This document shows, piece after piece, positions 1 to 12,707 of a DNA stretch of 64,000 nt. The stretch is taken from contig NC_092565.1 of NCBI RefSeq assembly GCF_037975245.1, forward strand, positions 5,216,499-5,280,498, in the 5' to 3' direction. How positions within the stretch are numbered: the stretch's first letter is position 1; every line of letters begins with the position of its first letter. This DNA comes from Apostichopus japonicus. Taxonomy: Eukaryota; Echinodermata; Holothuroidea; Aspidochirotida; Stichopodidae. Under the pieces are notes generated by a model. The model worked only from the letters and a program-made list of their open reading frames with translations. It was not told where the DNA came from and ran no database searches. Position numbers and translations under genes: made by a program.

Positions 1-131
1 AGATTGCACGTAAAAACATTGTAATTTGTATATTCGATGGTGTTTTAAGAGAGTAGCTATTACTCGACGTGTACTCGCAAAGACGTTTTTGAGTGAAGTA
101 AATTACTACTTGCAATTAAATGCAATAATTA

Positions 132-506
132 CAAGGGCGTCCGAAGCTATTTTTGATTGGTACGGCGGTTCAGAGTGTGGCCAACTATCAAAATTATCGG
201 GGGACGTTTGGTAGGTCAAACTATACGCTACGCGCCACCATGGTTGGCGCGTAGCGTAATGGAGAAAATTTTGAAAATATGCCTCACAGATTGCAGGAAA
301 TGGCACTTCCCGAGCTTGAAAACAAGACCCCTGCCATGCCAGAGTAGTCACATTTAGCCTACTTGCCGTCATCATTATTGAAATTTATTGAAACATATAC
401 CTCCAATTTTTTTTTCTCCACTTTTTAGTCCTACTTTATTTTTTTTGCGTCGTGAATATTGGTCCGGCGTTCGCCGGACCTGCCCGTACCGGCTCCGACG
501 CCCCTG
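132..506. mobile_element. hAT-like miniature element in adducin intron
   Basis: Left end CAAGGGCGTCCGAAGC; right end, inverted, CAGGGGCGTCGGAGCC. Inside lies a palindrome around GCGCCACCAT / TTGGCGC that recurs in the element at 50571-51120. Flanks (AATAATTA / AATAAAAT) are only partly alike, so the target duplication is uncertain. No coding capacity. Confidence 0.6.
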
Positions 507-914
507 AATAAAATAAATGTCATAAAAAAAACAGAAAGCATTTCTAAAGGTCAACAAATGGGTAATTCCAAAACCATGTGCAGTTGCCAACAAATTTCTA
601 TGACCTAGCACTGTCATCATGTCATGAATGCATGTACCCTATACAGTACAGGTGAAATGCTAATATTGTGTTTTTGTTCGTTTAATAATTGATTGCGTTT
701 AAACATAAAGCCATGTTCCACGCCTTGCATGTACTCGTAGTGTAAACGCAAATGTTGATGAGTGTAGCGTTTAGCTTATTACCCTCTTATTTAAAACACT
801 AATATTCGATGAGGCATGATACAGACAATCAATTATTATATTTAATTATTACACCTATATAGTATACGTGTGCATCGGACAGATCGACAAGAATGCATTG
901 AAAAATGGGCAGAT

Positions 915-1045
915 GCACGTTTCGGAGCCTTGGTAAATATTGGGGGGGCTTATCATGCATTTGCCCCCTCAACTTTTTCATTGGGGGGGCTGAGCCCCCC
1001 CAAGCCCCCCCGGTTCCGCTGCCACTGCCTTCCTGCAAGTTGGTG
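915..1045. repeat. G/C-tract repeat, one end of a hAT-like element
   Basis: Contains inverted poly-G/poly-C blocks (GGGGGGGCTGAGCCCCCCC) and ends GGTTCCGCTGCCACTG. Its complement, CAGTGGCAGCGGAACC, resembles the termini of the other hAT-like elements here. I could not find a matching left end. Confidence 0.4.
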
Positions 1046-1122
1046 ACCAAAGCGAATCGTTAAAAGCAAAGATGTCATAGATTGTGGAGGATTTTGAAAT
1101 TTTTTACTTTAAATCGTGACAG

Positions 1123-1365
1123 GTCTCAACTATGAAGTGTGGCCTTTTGCCGATCAGTCAAGAAGCCTTGATTTGTGGCGAGGTCTCGTACTATGACTAC
1201 ACAGGGATCGTGGTCGAAGAGGAACAGAAAGATCAAATCATCAGGGCCCTCGGACCCAAAAACAAGATCCTATTCTTGCGTAACCATGGTATCGTCTGCT
1301 GTGGTGGGTCCATTGAGGAGGCGTACTTCCTAGCCCTCAACTGTGTAGCAGCATGCGAGATACAG
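1123..1365 (+). CDS. ADD: adducin exon: head domain
   Basis: 81 codons in phase 0, acceptor GTGACAG before it and donor GTAAAG after it. It encodes KCGLLPISQEALICGEVSYY and RNHGIVCCGG, the distal part of the aldolase-like fold. The RNHG motif of the family is kept. Confidence 0.94.
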
Positions 1366-4300
1366 GTAAAGAATAAGCTGGACTTGGTCCAACGTGGTCA
1401 GATAGCTTGTAAAACTTAGCAGTGTGTGAGGACCGAATGTTCTCTGGGTTATGTTACAGCTTGTTCATTCTCCTCCGTTCCAGAATATTTTGGAGACCTG
1501 TGAAAGTTACATTTTTCATTTTTAAAGCTGTTTCTTAAGGAGCTGGGAATGGGGTGAGGTGGGGGGGGGGAGTTGGAGGGAAAGGGACAAGATTAGTCAA
1601 CTCCAAACACAAAGTAAATGGTATGGATTGAGTTAATCTTTGATATGGACCTCTTCACTGAGAATAGTCTTCTGAAATTTTCAGACTGTTTCAAAACAAT
1701 GTAATTAATTTGGAAGATTTAGGGTCTTGGGAATGAATGTTTCTCCTAGCCTACACGGAACTTGATTTTGCCATTAGCATAGTCTGCTCGTCTATCAATA
1801 TGTAGTCATTACACTCTCCTGAACTCTCCTCACCTCCAAGGATTCCGCTTCTGTGCAAACTTTTGTGTGCTTTCCCCCCGAGTCGAACTATGCTCTGAGT
1901 AACAGCAGAAAGCCACCTGCAATAGCAAAGCCTGCTCCATGAAAATGAAAAGAAAATAACAGCGGTTGAAAAAAGTACGTTTGGCTGGAATAATAGCCAG
2001 TCTTGATGCGACTTGCCGACTCCAAATCGGATTTATGGATTTGGATTAAGGCATAGTAGGGAGATGTTTGCTTTCTAACATGTATGTGCACTAATAATGT
2101 TGACATTCATCGATAAAGTTCCCATAATATTCTTTTTGATGTCTGACCCCAAGGGCAAGGTTACCCACCTGGAAGATGTGTTTCACTATTGACCTTGGAA
2201 TCCAGGGGTCTTTTGGCTACTGTAAATCCTTAGAAAGCTACCAGTTGAAATTGTGGGAAAAGAATTCTCTTAGAGATCTTTTATGAAGTCATAATTGAGT
2301 TTTCTATTTGTCTGTCTTGAAGGTTCAGCAACACAGCTTACTAGTGGGTTGGGATTACAAGTGGTGGGGGAAGGGGGGGGTGTTGATGGGCAGGAATGGG
2401 AGTACTTGGTCCTCTCTTCTCCCTGCAGCATCAAGAGTTGGTTGTCTGGGTTTTGTCAACCTATAATTTTATCAATCGGTGTGTGTGGTTTTTTTTTGTC
2501 GAGTCTGGGTAACAAACAATGGTCGGTACAAAGCGGATTATCTGCTTTCTAATAAAGTTAATCTGATGACACTAACATCATGAAAGGAAAGCTGGGATTG
2601 CTCCCGAGGGTCTTAGTAAGTTTGATGAGCTCAGCTTGCGCCCGCAGGCGTCCACAGGATTCCCTATAAAATCGTTTGGAGAAGACGCCTAAACACAAAC
2701 ATCCGTTTTCCCCGATAGTGTTACGATGCTTCTATTGTCCCTCACTGCAGTATTACATAATGCATATATGCCTATTTGCTATCATGGTGCCTTGCAGAAT
2801 CCAGGCATCGGTTATATCCACCATAGAGAAGTTGACATCTGTTTTGTCCCTTAAAGAGCAAATTATCAAATAGCCAAGTTTGGTCCAGTTTTGTTGACAG
2901 ACAAAAAAAATTTTGGATTGGGAACAAATGAAGTATTATTGCCCAGACAGACAGTTGCTCAAATATTTGCCTATTCAAGGAGAAGTGCATTTCTGTGTTT
3001 GTTCTGTAATGGCAGTATTGAGCTCTTTTGTCCCTTGCCAGAGAGATGGAAGACAAAATGCTTCCAGAGGTTCACTTGCTAAAGATTCTAAGGTTTCTTA
3101 AGAAGGTTGAAAGTCCAACTGGATTTAAGCCAGAAAGGACTCTTAAGTGGGTCTTGTATTTTTGAAGTTGAATGCCAAACGGATGGTTTCTTCGGCAACC
3201 ATGTATGATGTTATCTGAAATTGCTTGAGTTTCATTTCATTAGAGGGCATATATAAGAAGCTCCTTAGCAGTGTAAGGGACCAGCAGAGCAATGTCGCAA
3301 CAAGGAATGGCAAAGGAGGAATAAGAGAGGTTATTAAGGTCGCTCGTAAGACCCGCATTCGATAATTTAACAACACACTGCATTCAAACATTTTACCGTT
3401 CTGTTATTCATTATTCGTGACAGATACGTGCCGTAGCCGTTGGCCTGGATAATGTCATCCACCTACCGGATGAAGTCAGAGACAAGGTCCGTGAAGCGAC
3501 CGCCAAGGGCGCAGGTGGGGTCAGTGAGACAGGACATAAACTGAAGGTCGGTGAATTGGAGTTCGAAGCCATGATGAGACATTTGGACAATATGGTAAGA
3601 TTTCGAAATGCAATATTTCAACACACTCAGCCTGCAACCTCTGTGCAGCAGAGGAACTAGCCTTTTTTGCATTTAAAGATCCTGGCAGACATAGCAATAA
3701 TTTACTATGCTAGTTGACAACCGATGGCGTAGCTAGTTAGCGTATGAGCTTTTTGATCACATGCGTACCAAGCGAATGCGCTTTATTACGTGAGATGATT
3801 CAGTGAGTTGTGTGAAGTCAGTGTGGATAAGCAGGTAGCTTCGTTCAGTCAAAGTAAAAAGCTGTGACGTATCAGGGACGGTTGGATACACCATTCGATT
3901 TGATTTGTGTCATACTTTAAAACTCTAACAAATTGTTACAGCTTGATATTTTCATAGATTCAATACATATATATAGTATTGGCAAGCTCTTGACTTAAAA
4001 TCAGAATGGTTTCATATGCTATTGAACACAATCGATACTTTATCGGTTTTGGGGGAACTTCATGAAGCTCCCTACAAGTGATCTGTCGCACACCCCACCC
4101 ATTTTGAAAATATTTTCAAGATCACCTGCATGCCAAATTGTGCCGTATACCATAGAAATGGCATAGAAACGGAACGGAATGTTCCAATTAGTTCGGTGCT
4201 GTATGCAACCGAAGACAGCGAATGTGTGAGATTTTCAAAAGAGATACTTGTGGAAGACTTTATATGTAATCATTTCATGAGTAAAACCGCAAAGAAGACA

Positions 4301-7300
4301 AAGGTGGAGGAATGTTGTGCTGCTGATGGTGTTAGTAAGGGTGAGTGAGATCTGCACCCAGCTCAAAAATTTGATCGCAGGCACTTTTTAAATTTGTGAC
4401 AGGGTTACAGAACAGGCTACGTGTACCGCCAGCCGTTTGTGAGACACGAACTGAAGCCCAAGAGCGACGTCGCCTACCCAGCCGCCTCCACCAACTTCAC
4501 CTACATCTATGACAACGATTTTGAGAAGAGCAAATATGAGTCACCGATCAAGATGTTGAACAGGAGGCAGGCCGGCGAGAAGACGAAATGGCTGAACACG
4601 CCAAACACATACTCCAAGGTGGAGGTAGCCCAAGAGTATGCCGACTGGGGAGAGAAAGAGGAAGTGGAAGGGGAAGACGAAGGCTACAAGTCGAAGATAC
4701 ACGTGAGTAGTAGTGACATGTAATCGGTAGTAGGCTCATCATCCGTTTGACAGACCTCATCACCCGACAGAATCCTTAATTTTGGGCTACCTTGACAGTT
4801 CAAGACATCGAAGAGGCACTTGCCAAGGTGATGAGAATGTTTGGATTTGAGCACTTCAGAAGCAAAAAAATCTAAATCTAAAATGTCCTACAGATGGAAT
4901 TATCAGAAGTTAGTCATCCTTTGGTCGATTGCTATTTGTTTGCTATTTATTTGGCAATTTGATCTTTTTAGAGGGAGGACAGGGAATGAAAGGTGGGGTG
5001 GGGGGTGGGGGGAAGCTTGGTCGGAATGGGATTATGAGTTAATAACAAAGATCATAGTGAATAACGGGATGATCACCCATTCTTGACAATGTGGTTTTGT
5101 GTCATCCACAAGAGGGGATTTTATCTCACAACTCTTCTCTCGCGTTACATTTTTCACAGTGGGTAGGTGACAAGGACCACAAGAGTGGTGATTCGCTGGC
5201 TTTCTCAGATCCACAACAGTTTGCAAGACAGGGACAAGATCCTAAGGAGTACAAGAAGAAGGCTAAAACCGTACGTTGATGACGTCATACACTGTTTTTC
5301 TTAATTTTATTATCATTTATTATTATTTTTTTTATGACTTTCACCACTTTCTCCTAATTCCTCTCACTTCTTTCCCATTTTTCGCCTCTCCCCTTATTCG
5401 GTCTTCCGAGGAGTAAATGATGTATCCGGTATGATATAGAAAAAGTGATAAAAAAAAAGAAAGATAATGCAAAAGTGTATCAGTGGGTGTGGCCCTGGAT
5501 TCGTTGAAGTGGGACTCCCCACGTAGGGAGCATTCTCCCCATGTAGGGAGCATTCTCCACATGTAGGGAGCATTCTCCTTATGTAGGGAGCATTCTCCAC
5601 ATGTAGAGAGCATTCTCCCAAGAAAATGTTTGAAATTGTGCTTATTAGTACTTTTAATGTCAGGTTGAAGCGTAGTGGGTTTTTTTCCATTTCCATTCCA
5701 TCCCGCCCTCACCACCTCCCCACCCAGGATCATTTTACACGCAGCAGACCCTTAGCAAGCCTCAAAACTTTACTGTGAGAACTTTAGACACTTAAATTTT
5801 TCATTCTTAATTCCATCCTCTTTAGTATCACTATTCTATGTCCGCTAAGTGTTATGTTATGTGTCTTCTTAGTGCTATGTTGTGTGTTCTGTCATTTTGA
5901 CATCTTTGATAGATGTCCCAAAGGGTGTGTGCCGGTGAAGTTTCCGTAATCATATTAGCCAGAAATGAATAATTGATGAGGGTCACACCTGCATCCAACG
6001 TACCGAGGCATTATCTCTCACGCTACACGCTCCTTGCAGCTGGTGCCAGGACAGTGGTGGCAAAATGCATGAATGTTTAATGCCTCATCCTTAATGGCAG
6101 AGAGACTGTGAATAGAAAGTGTTATAATGTTACCAACGAGGATGTTGTCTACCCTTTGAATTTCAGGTTAGGCAAGAGCGTTTTGGGGATAAGACGCACC
6201 CTGGACCCATCTCTGAAGTTCTGGCAGGTATAACTTACGGAGATGCTCGCAGGACACAGGTGCGTTGAAATTTTCCTTGTCTCCGTCCCCCTTCACCTTC
6301 CATTCTTCTCCTCCCCCTCCCCCTGCCCCTCCTCTGCATTTATTTATAAAGTCTTAAAGGTACTAGAGCTTACATTTCTAAATTACTGCATCTCTCCTTT
6401 TAGGTTATGAATAGCAGAGCCACTCTCCTATTTCTGTTTATAGATTGTTTATGATATCCGTACCAGTATAAAGTTTACCTGCTACGTTCGGGAGTATGTC
6501 AGCTGATAAAGGTTTTTTGTTTCATCGACAAAGACCGAAATAAATTGGTGTAAGGTTACACAGCAGTTGTACTGGTATGCTCCTGTAGACAAGGCAGAAT
6601 AAAACGTCCGTGTTACCTGTTGGGTTCTAACACGCCTCATACCAGCACAGCAGTTTCGTGTAAGCTTTTACGCTGGTTCGAGAGTAAACCACCTGTATCA
6701 GCTCAACGACCCTCACATCAATAAAGTGTATTGTTTCACCCAGTGAGGAACATAGCAGAGAAAACCCTGGAAAAAATTAACTGAAAAAATGCAGCCAACT
6801 GAATATCCCAAAATTCTTGGAATGAACGTTATACTGTAAGCATTGATCAAGATCTAATAATTTGGTAAAGTTTGTTCAAGGTACCAGTTAACTTCAGAAT
6901 AGAAAGTCTTTTATTTTTTTTTAGTTTGTTTTTCTCCGTCTGTAGTTAGGATATAGCTTGGCTGGCCTATCCCCCAATCCCAACAAATTTTGTAATGTTA
7001 TTTGATTAAGCAATATCTTGACCACACCTACCAATGGGCTGCAAAAAAATCTAAAGTATCCTTACTTAGAAAACTTTTAAAAATCTCCATCGTTAATCCA
7101 AAACAAGTTCTAAGTAATAGAAAGAGAGAAAATAAAAGGAAGGGCGGGGCAGTTTTGTTTATCAATGTGTCTGGTGTGACAGTCATAAAGATACCATTCA
7201 TGTGTACTTATTTAAGTGTGGTGAAATTTACAAATGGTCTCGACATCCCTGCCATTAGGTTCTATGTAGGTAATATTAGTGAATGTACCTCAAGAAAGTA

Positions 7301-10300
7301 CATATGCTCCAGGAAAAAGAGAGAAATTAGCCACTCCCCCTCCCCCCCACACTCCACCCAGTAAAATGTGTGGGTAAATTGACACTGAAGCTAGTACTTG
7401 GACATGCCACTGGAGTTGCACTTCATTTTAAAATCAATAGGTTGATTAAACTTCCATTGATCAGATTGAATTAATTGATCAATCTCAACTTACTAAAGCC
7501 AGCTTTCTAGGAAACAAATGTCTTTCAGTTTTGACATGTTTTGATATTCTTCATTAATTATTACACAAAGAGATGTTGGTTTTAAGTGTAGAAATCATGT
7601 CACCTTTTATGTGAGTTTCCATAAATCAATGCTTTGCTTTACTTTTGTTGGTGAGCTCGGTTTGATCAGTGCTGTTCTTCCCAACCTCTACCCTCCCTCC
7701 GTCCTATCCCCATCCCCAAATTGCAGTTGTTTTCGGATTGGTTTGACTTAACTCACATGTTTGGAAAACTTGCCTGCAGCTTTTGTTTTCTTTTCAATTG
7801 AGTGTTTTGTTTTTAAATTATTTTTGAAGTGATATTGTTTCGTAAGCTTCACTCTCACCCTCATTTTGCATGAAAAAATGTTTTTATGGTAATGTGTGTC
7901 TCTTTGCTGAACATCAGAAAGAAAAAAAAAAAATACCAGACGATAATTTCATAATGAAACTTATAGTTTAGAGAATGAATACCCAGGAAATTCTCAAAGA
8001 GTATTATTTTTAGATTTGCAAAAGTTCTGATTCTGCCAGACTATGTTTTATTGTTCAGTTAAAGTAGCATTCATCTTGAAAAATCTCAATAAAAAACCAA
8101 ACCATGTTAACCATATCAAATACAAACATAATCGATGTTCAAATGATAGAAATTACACAAAGAGGAAGTTTTAACCTCCGACTATGGTCCATATTAGCTG
8201 TTAGCGTTAGTCTTTACCATGTTTTTACTGTTTCTAGCTTTAGTGTTTGGCTAACAAACAGTTACGAAAAACAAAAAATTGGGGGGAAAAGTGCTCCTTT
8301 AATCCAAATTGCCTGCTTGGAATATCGCTCCACTTTGAGTCAAATTACAGTAGTGCATGTCACAGTCGAACCCTGTCTTTCTTCGATCTCCTTAAACTAG
8401 ATCCCAAAAATTGCTTGACTTTCTCTCTCCAAACTGCCATGTTGTCTTGACCGAAAAATGGGGAAAGGAGAAATTTTTTTTTTTTTTAATTCAGCCATAT
8501 TTTTAGGCGTTTTTTTTGTTGCTGTTCAGCAAAGAAATGCTATGATGATGTTATTTTGCTATGACGTTGTCACAACGTGTCACAACGTGTCACAAGTCTG
8601 TATTTACTTTGTCGTTGATGTTGTTGCAAGTTTTGGTTTTCCTTCCCCACTCGGTCATCCAGGATGCACCATTGTCGGATTCTCGTGACGGTATGGAACC
8701 GGGCCAACAGGTATAAGAAATCAATTTAATAACAAAAGCAAAACAAAAGCGCATCTTGGGAGATCATCATTTTGTCACGGTGGATATATATTGCAGACTT
8801 GAGGTTTCCGTATTATCTATGAGGACATTATTAAATCAAAAATTAGTAGAAACTTAAGTTCTCTTTCACCCTGTTTACCTCAACCATTTTCATTTCACTT
8901 GGTGGTGGAGGGTGATGGGTGGTGGGCGGGGGGGGGTTAGATTCTACCCTGAATATTCAAAATCAAAATTCTTAAAACCACAGAAAGATCAAATGTATGT
9001 GACGATCATGAAGTCTTACTTACCTTGCATATAACAAATGGGACAGAGGTGATCAGGCTAATTAGCCATGTGATATTGCACCTCTTTGGGCGTGGGTAGG
9101 AGGGGGAGAAATACACCAAGGCTTTCGTACGGAATATTGCATAATATTGCGTTCACCTGGCGGTAATTGGAATTTAATGTAAAGTGTAGCAGGTGAAACA
9201 ATACTTCACAAAATTGATTGATCTTTTAGCTTTTAATTCAGTCTTCGTGTCTGAAATGCTCTCTCAACCGATTCTCCATTCAGTGATAAAAACGACATGT
9301 GGAGTCTACTTTAAGTCTCTGCTTGTTTGTTTGTTTCCGTCCTCTCGAAATATGAAAGTCTCAATGTCTGCCCCATCCATGTTTTGCCATGCCAAGCATC
9401 ATACATTTACCGGCTAATTGCACCCATTTCGACGGCGCTGAAGTAAAACTCATCAAAATGTTTTCAGGGAGCTATCCAGTATCCAGTAGCTACTTGACCA
9501 GATACAGGTTATTTGAACAATTAGTGAAATGCTACCAGCCACTCTACTGATTGCAGGTGTGACTACCAGTAGTAAATGTGCTTTGAATACCCTCAACTCT
9601 CTATTCATTGGCTTTTATGCTCTCTGGTTTTGGCCTATCAAAAAAAAAATGTATACCAAAGCTAAAAAGATGAAAAACACTACCCACATGCTGTAAAATG
9701 CTTTTCCTTGACACACTAACAGCAAAACAATGCTTAACAATGCTAGTGTGGTGCTCAGATGTTCAAACCGGTGATCAGACAATTTTAAATGCAGGATAAT
9801 TTCTTTTCTTGAGTCTTCAATATTTATAGAAAAACATGATACCAATCAGTTTTCAATCAGGTTTTCAACCAAATTTTGAAAAAGCAAAAAACAGACAAAT
9901 AAAATTTTCAACTACATCAAGATTGATGTCAAGTAAATGAAATTAAAACCAAAGAAAAAGAACAAGGAAATGCTTATCAGTTTTAAGGGCCAAAAGGTTA
10001 TCATTTTCCAATTAAGTTGCTTCTGATCTGAGCATTGAAAAATTGGATGTACTACTCCAAAAAAACAAACCAAGAAATGTGCATTGTCAATAAAATATTT
10101 CCTGCATTCAAGCACTTCATTAAAGCAGCCCAAATCTCAATACTTGAAGTGCTTTTGTTCATTTCTCTATTAAGGTTTCTTTTTTCTTTTTTTGGTTTTG
10201 GTTCTGTATTCTTCCTCCTTTTATGTATCTGCACATTAACTGCTTTGCTTGTGCCTGCTCACATTTCAAGTTTTCATGTATTCCTTTTTTCTTTTCTTTT

Positions 10301-12674
10301 GGCATGCTTGCACTCACATTGACTTTTTATTTTCAAACTTATTATTTTCAATATTTGTTATAATGTTATATAATATGAATACAAAATTAAAAACTTTTGA
10401 ATAATACAATTTTGTTTGGGTCAATTTCTGGTAATATTTCCCTTCACGTTGAAGTTTTCACTTGGGTTGGGATGGGATTGAGGATGGGAGATTGTTGGCC
10501 CTCAGAGAGGAATAAAATGAGGGACATGTCACGCCATATCAAGATTTGTGGTCAGTGTTGTTCTGCGTGTCCTGCTTAATGTACAATGCTCTCATCTTTC
10601 GGATGATTCGACCAATCAGCATTCACTCCAGGACCATGTTAAGTTGTCACATTTTGTGGCATTCTTTTCCTCTACTTCCTTGGACTCTTCAAAGCCGTTG
10701 ATATTAAATGAGACGAGCTTCTTTGAACTGTTGAGAGAAGAGTGAAAAAACAAACAAACCAGAAATTAAAAAGGAGACTATGAAACAAAGAGAAAGCAGT
10801 ACAGTTGCCTTTAGTCCAAATTGGTCATAATTATCGTAATGGGCGTTTGTGACGGTCAATGATTACTTCCTTCCTGGGGTTGAAAAAATCGTTAAAAGCT
10901 TTTGTCACTGGGTCCTGTCTTTCTTCCAACCCGTTGTTGACAAATTTACCTGTTTAGAGTTCCTCCTGTCAAGAGTTACGGGTCTTACTTTTTATTGCTC
11001 TTTGCTATCATCTCAGTGAAGCTTGAATATATATGCAAATGTAAAGTTGATATGAATTATTAAACTTATGCATTTATCCATATCATTATAATTATAATGA
11101 ACTTTCTGCATGAACATTATATCACAAAATAACACTATCACATTTCTGCTTTCCATCTTGAGAGAGGGATGTATATTTTACAGTCTTTCTGTAATATTTT
11201 ATGTCTTATGTTCATGCCATGATGGCCGCCTTTATATTTATAATTACAATTGGACAGAATTATGAATTATATTATATTAGACATGGAAGAAAATTAAACT
11301 GACAAATTTGCTTTGCTGATTCTTGTCTTGGTCAAAAAGAGGGACGAGAGAAACACAACAGAGGGTTGTATATATATGAATTAACAGCTCACACCTTGTC
11401 TGCCTTGATTTACCCACCTCAGCCAATCGACCCGAATGCTCAAGTCTACGCCAAGTCTAAAGGAATTATCCAGAGGGAGTACCAAGACGAGGCTGTACTG
11501 TACACGGCCTACGCTCCCAATCCATTCACGTCGATGTCAGAGAGAGAAATCCTTGATTACAAGAAAGAAATTGCGGACAAAACTGGTCAAGGTTTGTTCA
11601 TCTCACTTTACAAGTCCTGTTGTATAAATTGTTTTTTTTTTTATCTGTCCTTTTTTATTTTTTTTGGTGTGGTGGGTGGGGGGACCAGGGGATGGGCATA
11701 CTGGTCTGATATGAGGGCTCACTGACATGGCTTGGGTCTATGACTGTTCAGCCTTTGTCCTCCCTTCCCTTCCCCCTCACCCTCCCAAGAAAAGGAAATT
11801 GCCATGAAAGACAGATTTACACCCTACTTTAGATGTTATCAGTATAAGTCTGTCTATTTCGCTCTTCAAGGAGAGTGAGAGAAACCCATCTCCGTACGAT
11901 TCCTCCTCCACGTCACAGATGTGAATCTCCCCTCAGCAGTTCCAGTTTTGGCTTATATCATGCTACCCCCTCTCCATCCCACCACATTCAAATCCTGCTC
12001 CTACTCTCCCACTCCACTTCTGTTAAACTCCCCTACCGTCCCATTGCCCCTGCCCCACCACCCCTACCACCCCTACCTACACCATCACCCTAGCTTATAC
12101 CCTGCTCGTAGTCTGAAATAGAATGGTCTGTCGTCACACCTCTGGAGGGTGGTGTTGACCCACTCTCAGTCAATGGATTACATCATCATCATCAACTCTC
12201 ACTCATAGATCTACTTTTCTCTCCTCTTCTTCGCCACAGATGTGAAGGAGATTGAGCTGATCGTGCAAGCAGAGGAGACTGAAATTAAAGAAACCAAGGA
12301 GGAGAGTGAAGATGGAGAGAAGGTCAAAACGCAGAAAATTACAACCAAGACTGTGACCATTCACGGAGGTAATAGTCTGCCAGAGCGTACCACTTACGGC
12401 TGGTGCAGAGAGAGAGAGATGGAAGGTCGTTGTCATTCCTCCTATTCAAGACACGGCTAGATAATGTAGCTATGAATTGTGATCTTACAATTCATTTTAG
12501 TCCTGTTCCTGTATTCTCCAGCTTCCTCTCTCTCTTAACCCAGCACAACCCTCTTAAAACTTAAAATAAGTGGGCTATAGTATGTATGTGTGTGTGTGTA
12601 TGTATGTATGGTTGCGTGTACGTGTGTATGTATGTATGTATGTATGTATGTATGTATGTATGTATGTATGTATG

Positions 12675-12707
<33 letters not shown>

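Larger units (their letters stand above)
1366..11422 (+). other. adducin introns between 1366 and 11422
   Basis: The intervening sequence between the first six exons holds poly-G near 1559, the 20-bp minisatellite at 5521, and a 5.2-kb intron (6260-11422) of plain AT-rich sequence with poly-A/T tracts. No further exon could be supported there, and none is required by the frame. Confidence 0.7.

Noticed and set aside
4130-4348. Extra adducin exon
   Set aside because: The frame has no adducin similarity, and exons at 3424-3594 and 4403-4702 already join in phase at the conserved LDN(M/L)-GYRTGY junction.
7002-7364. 120-codon Lys-rich frame in the long adducin intron
   Set aside because: No splice signals consistent with adducin phase, no family resemblance, composition typical of AT-rich intron.
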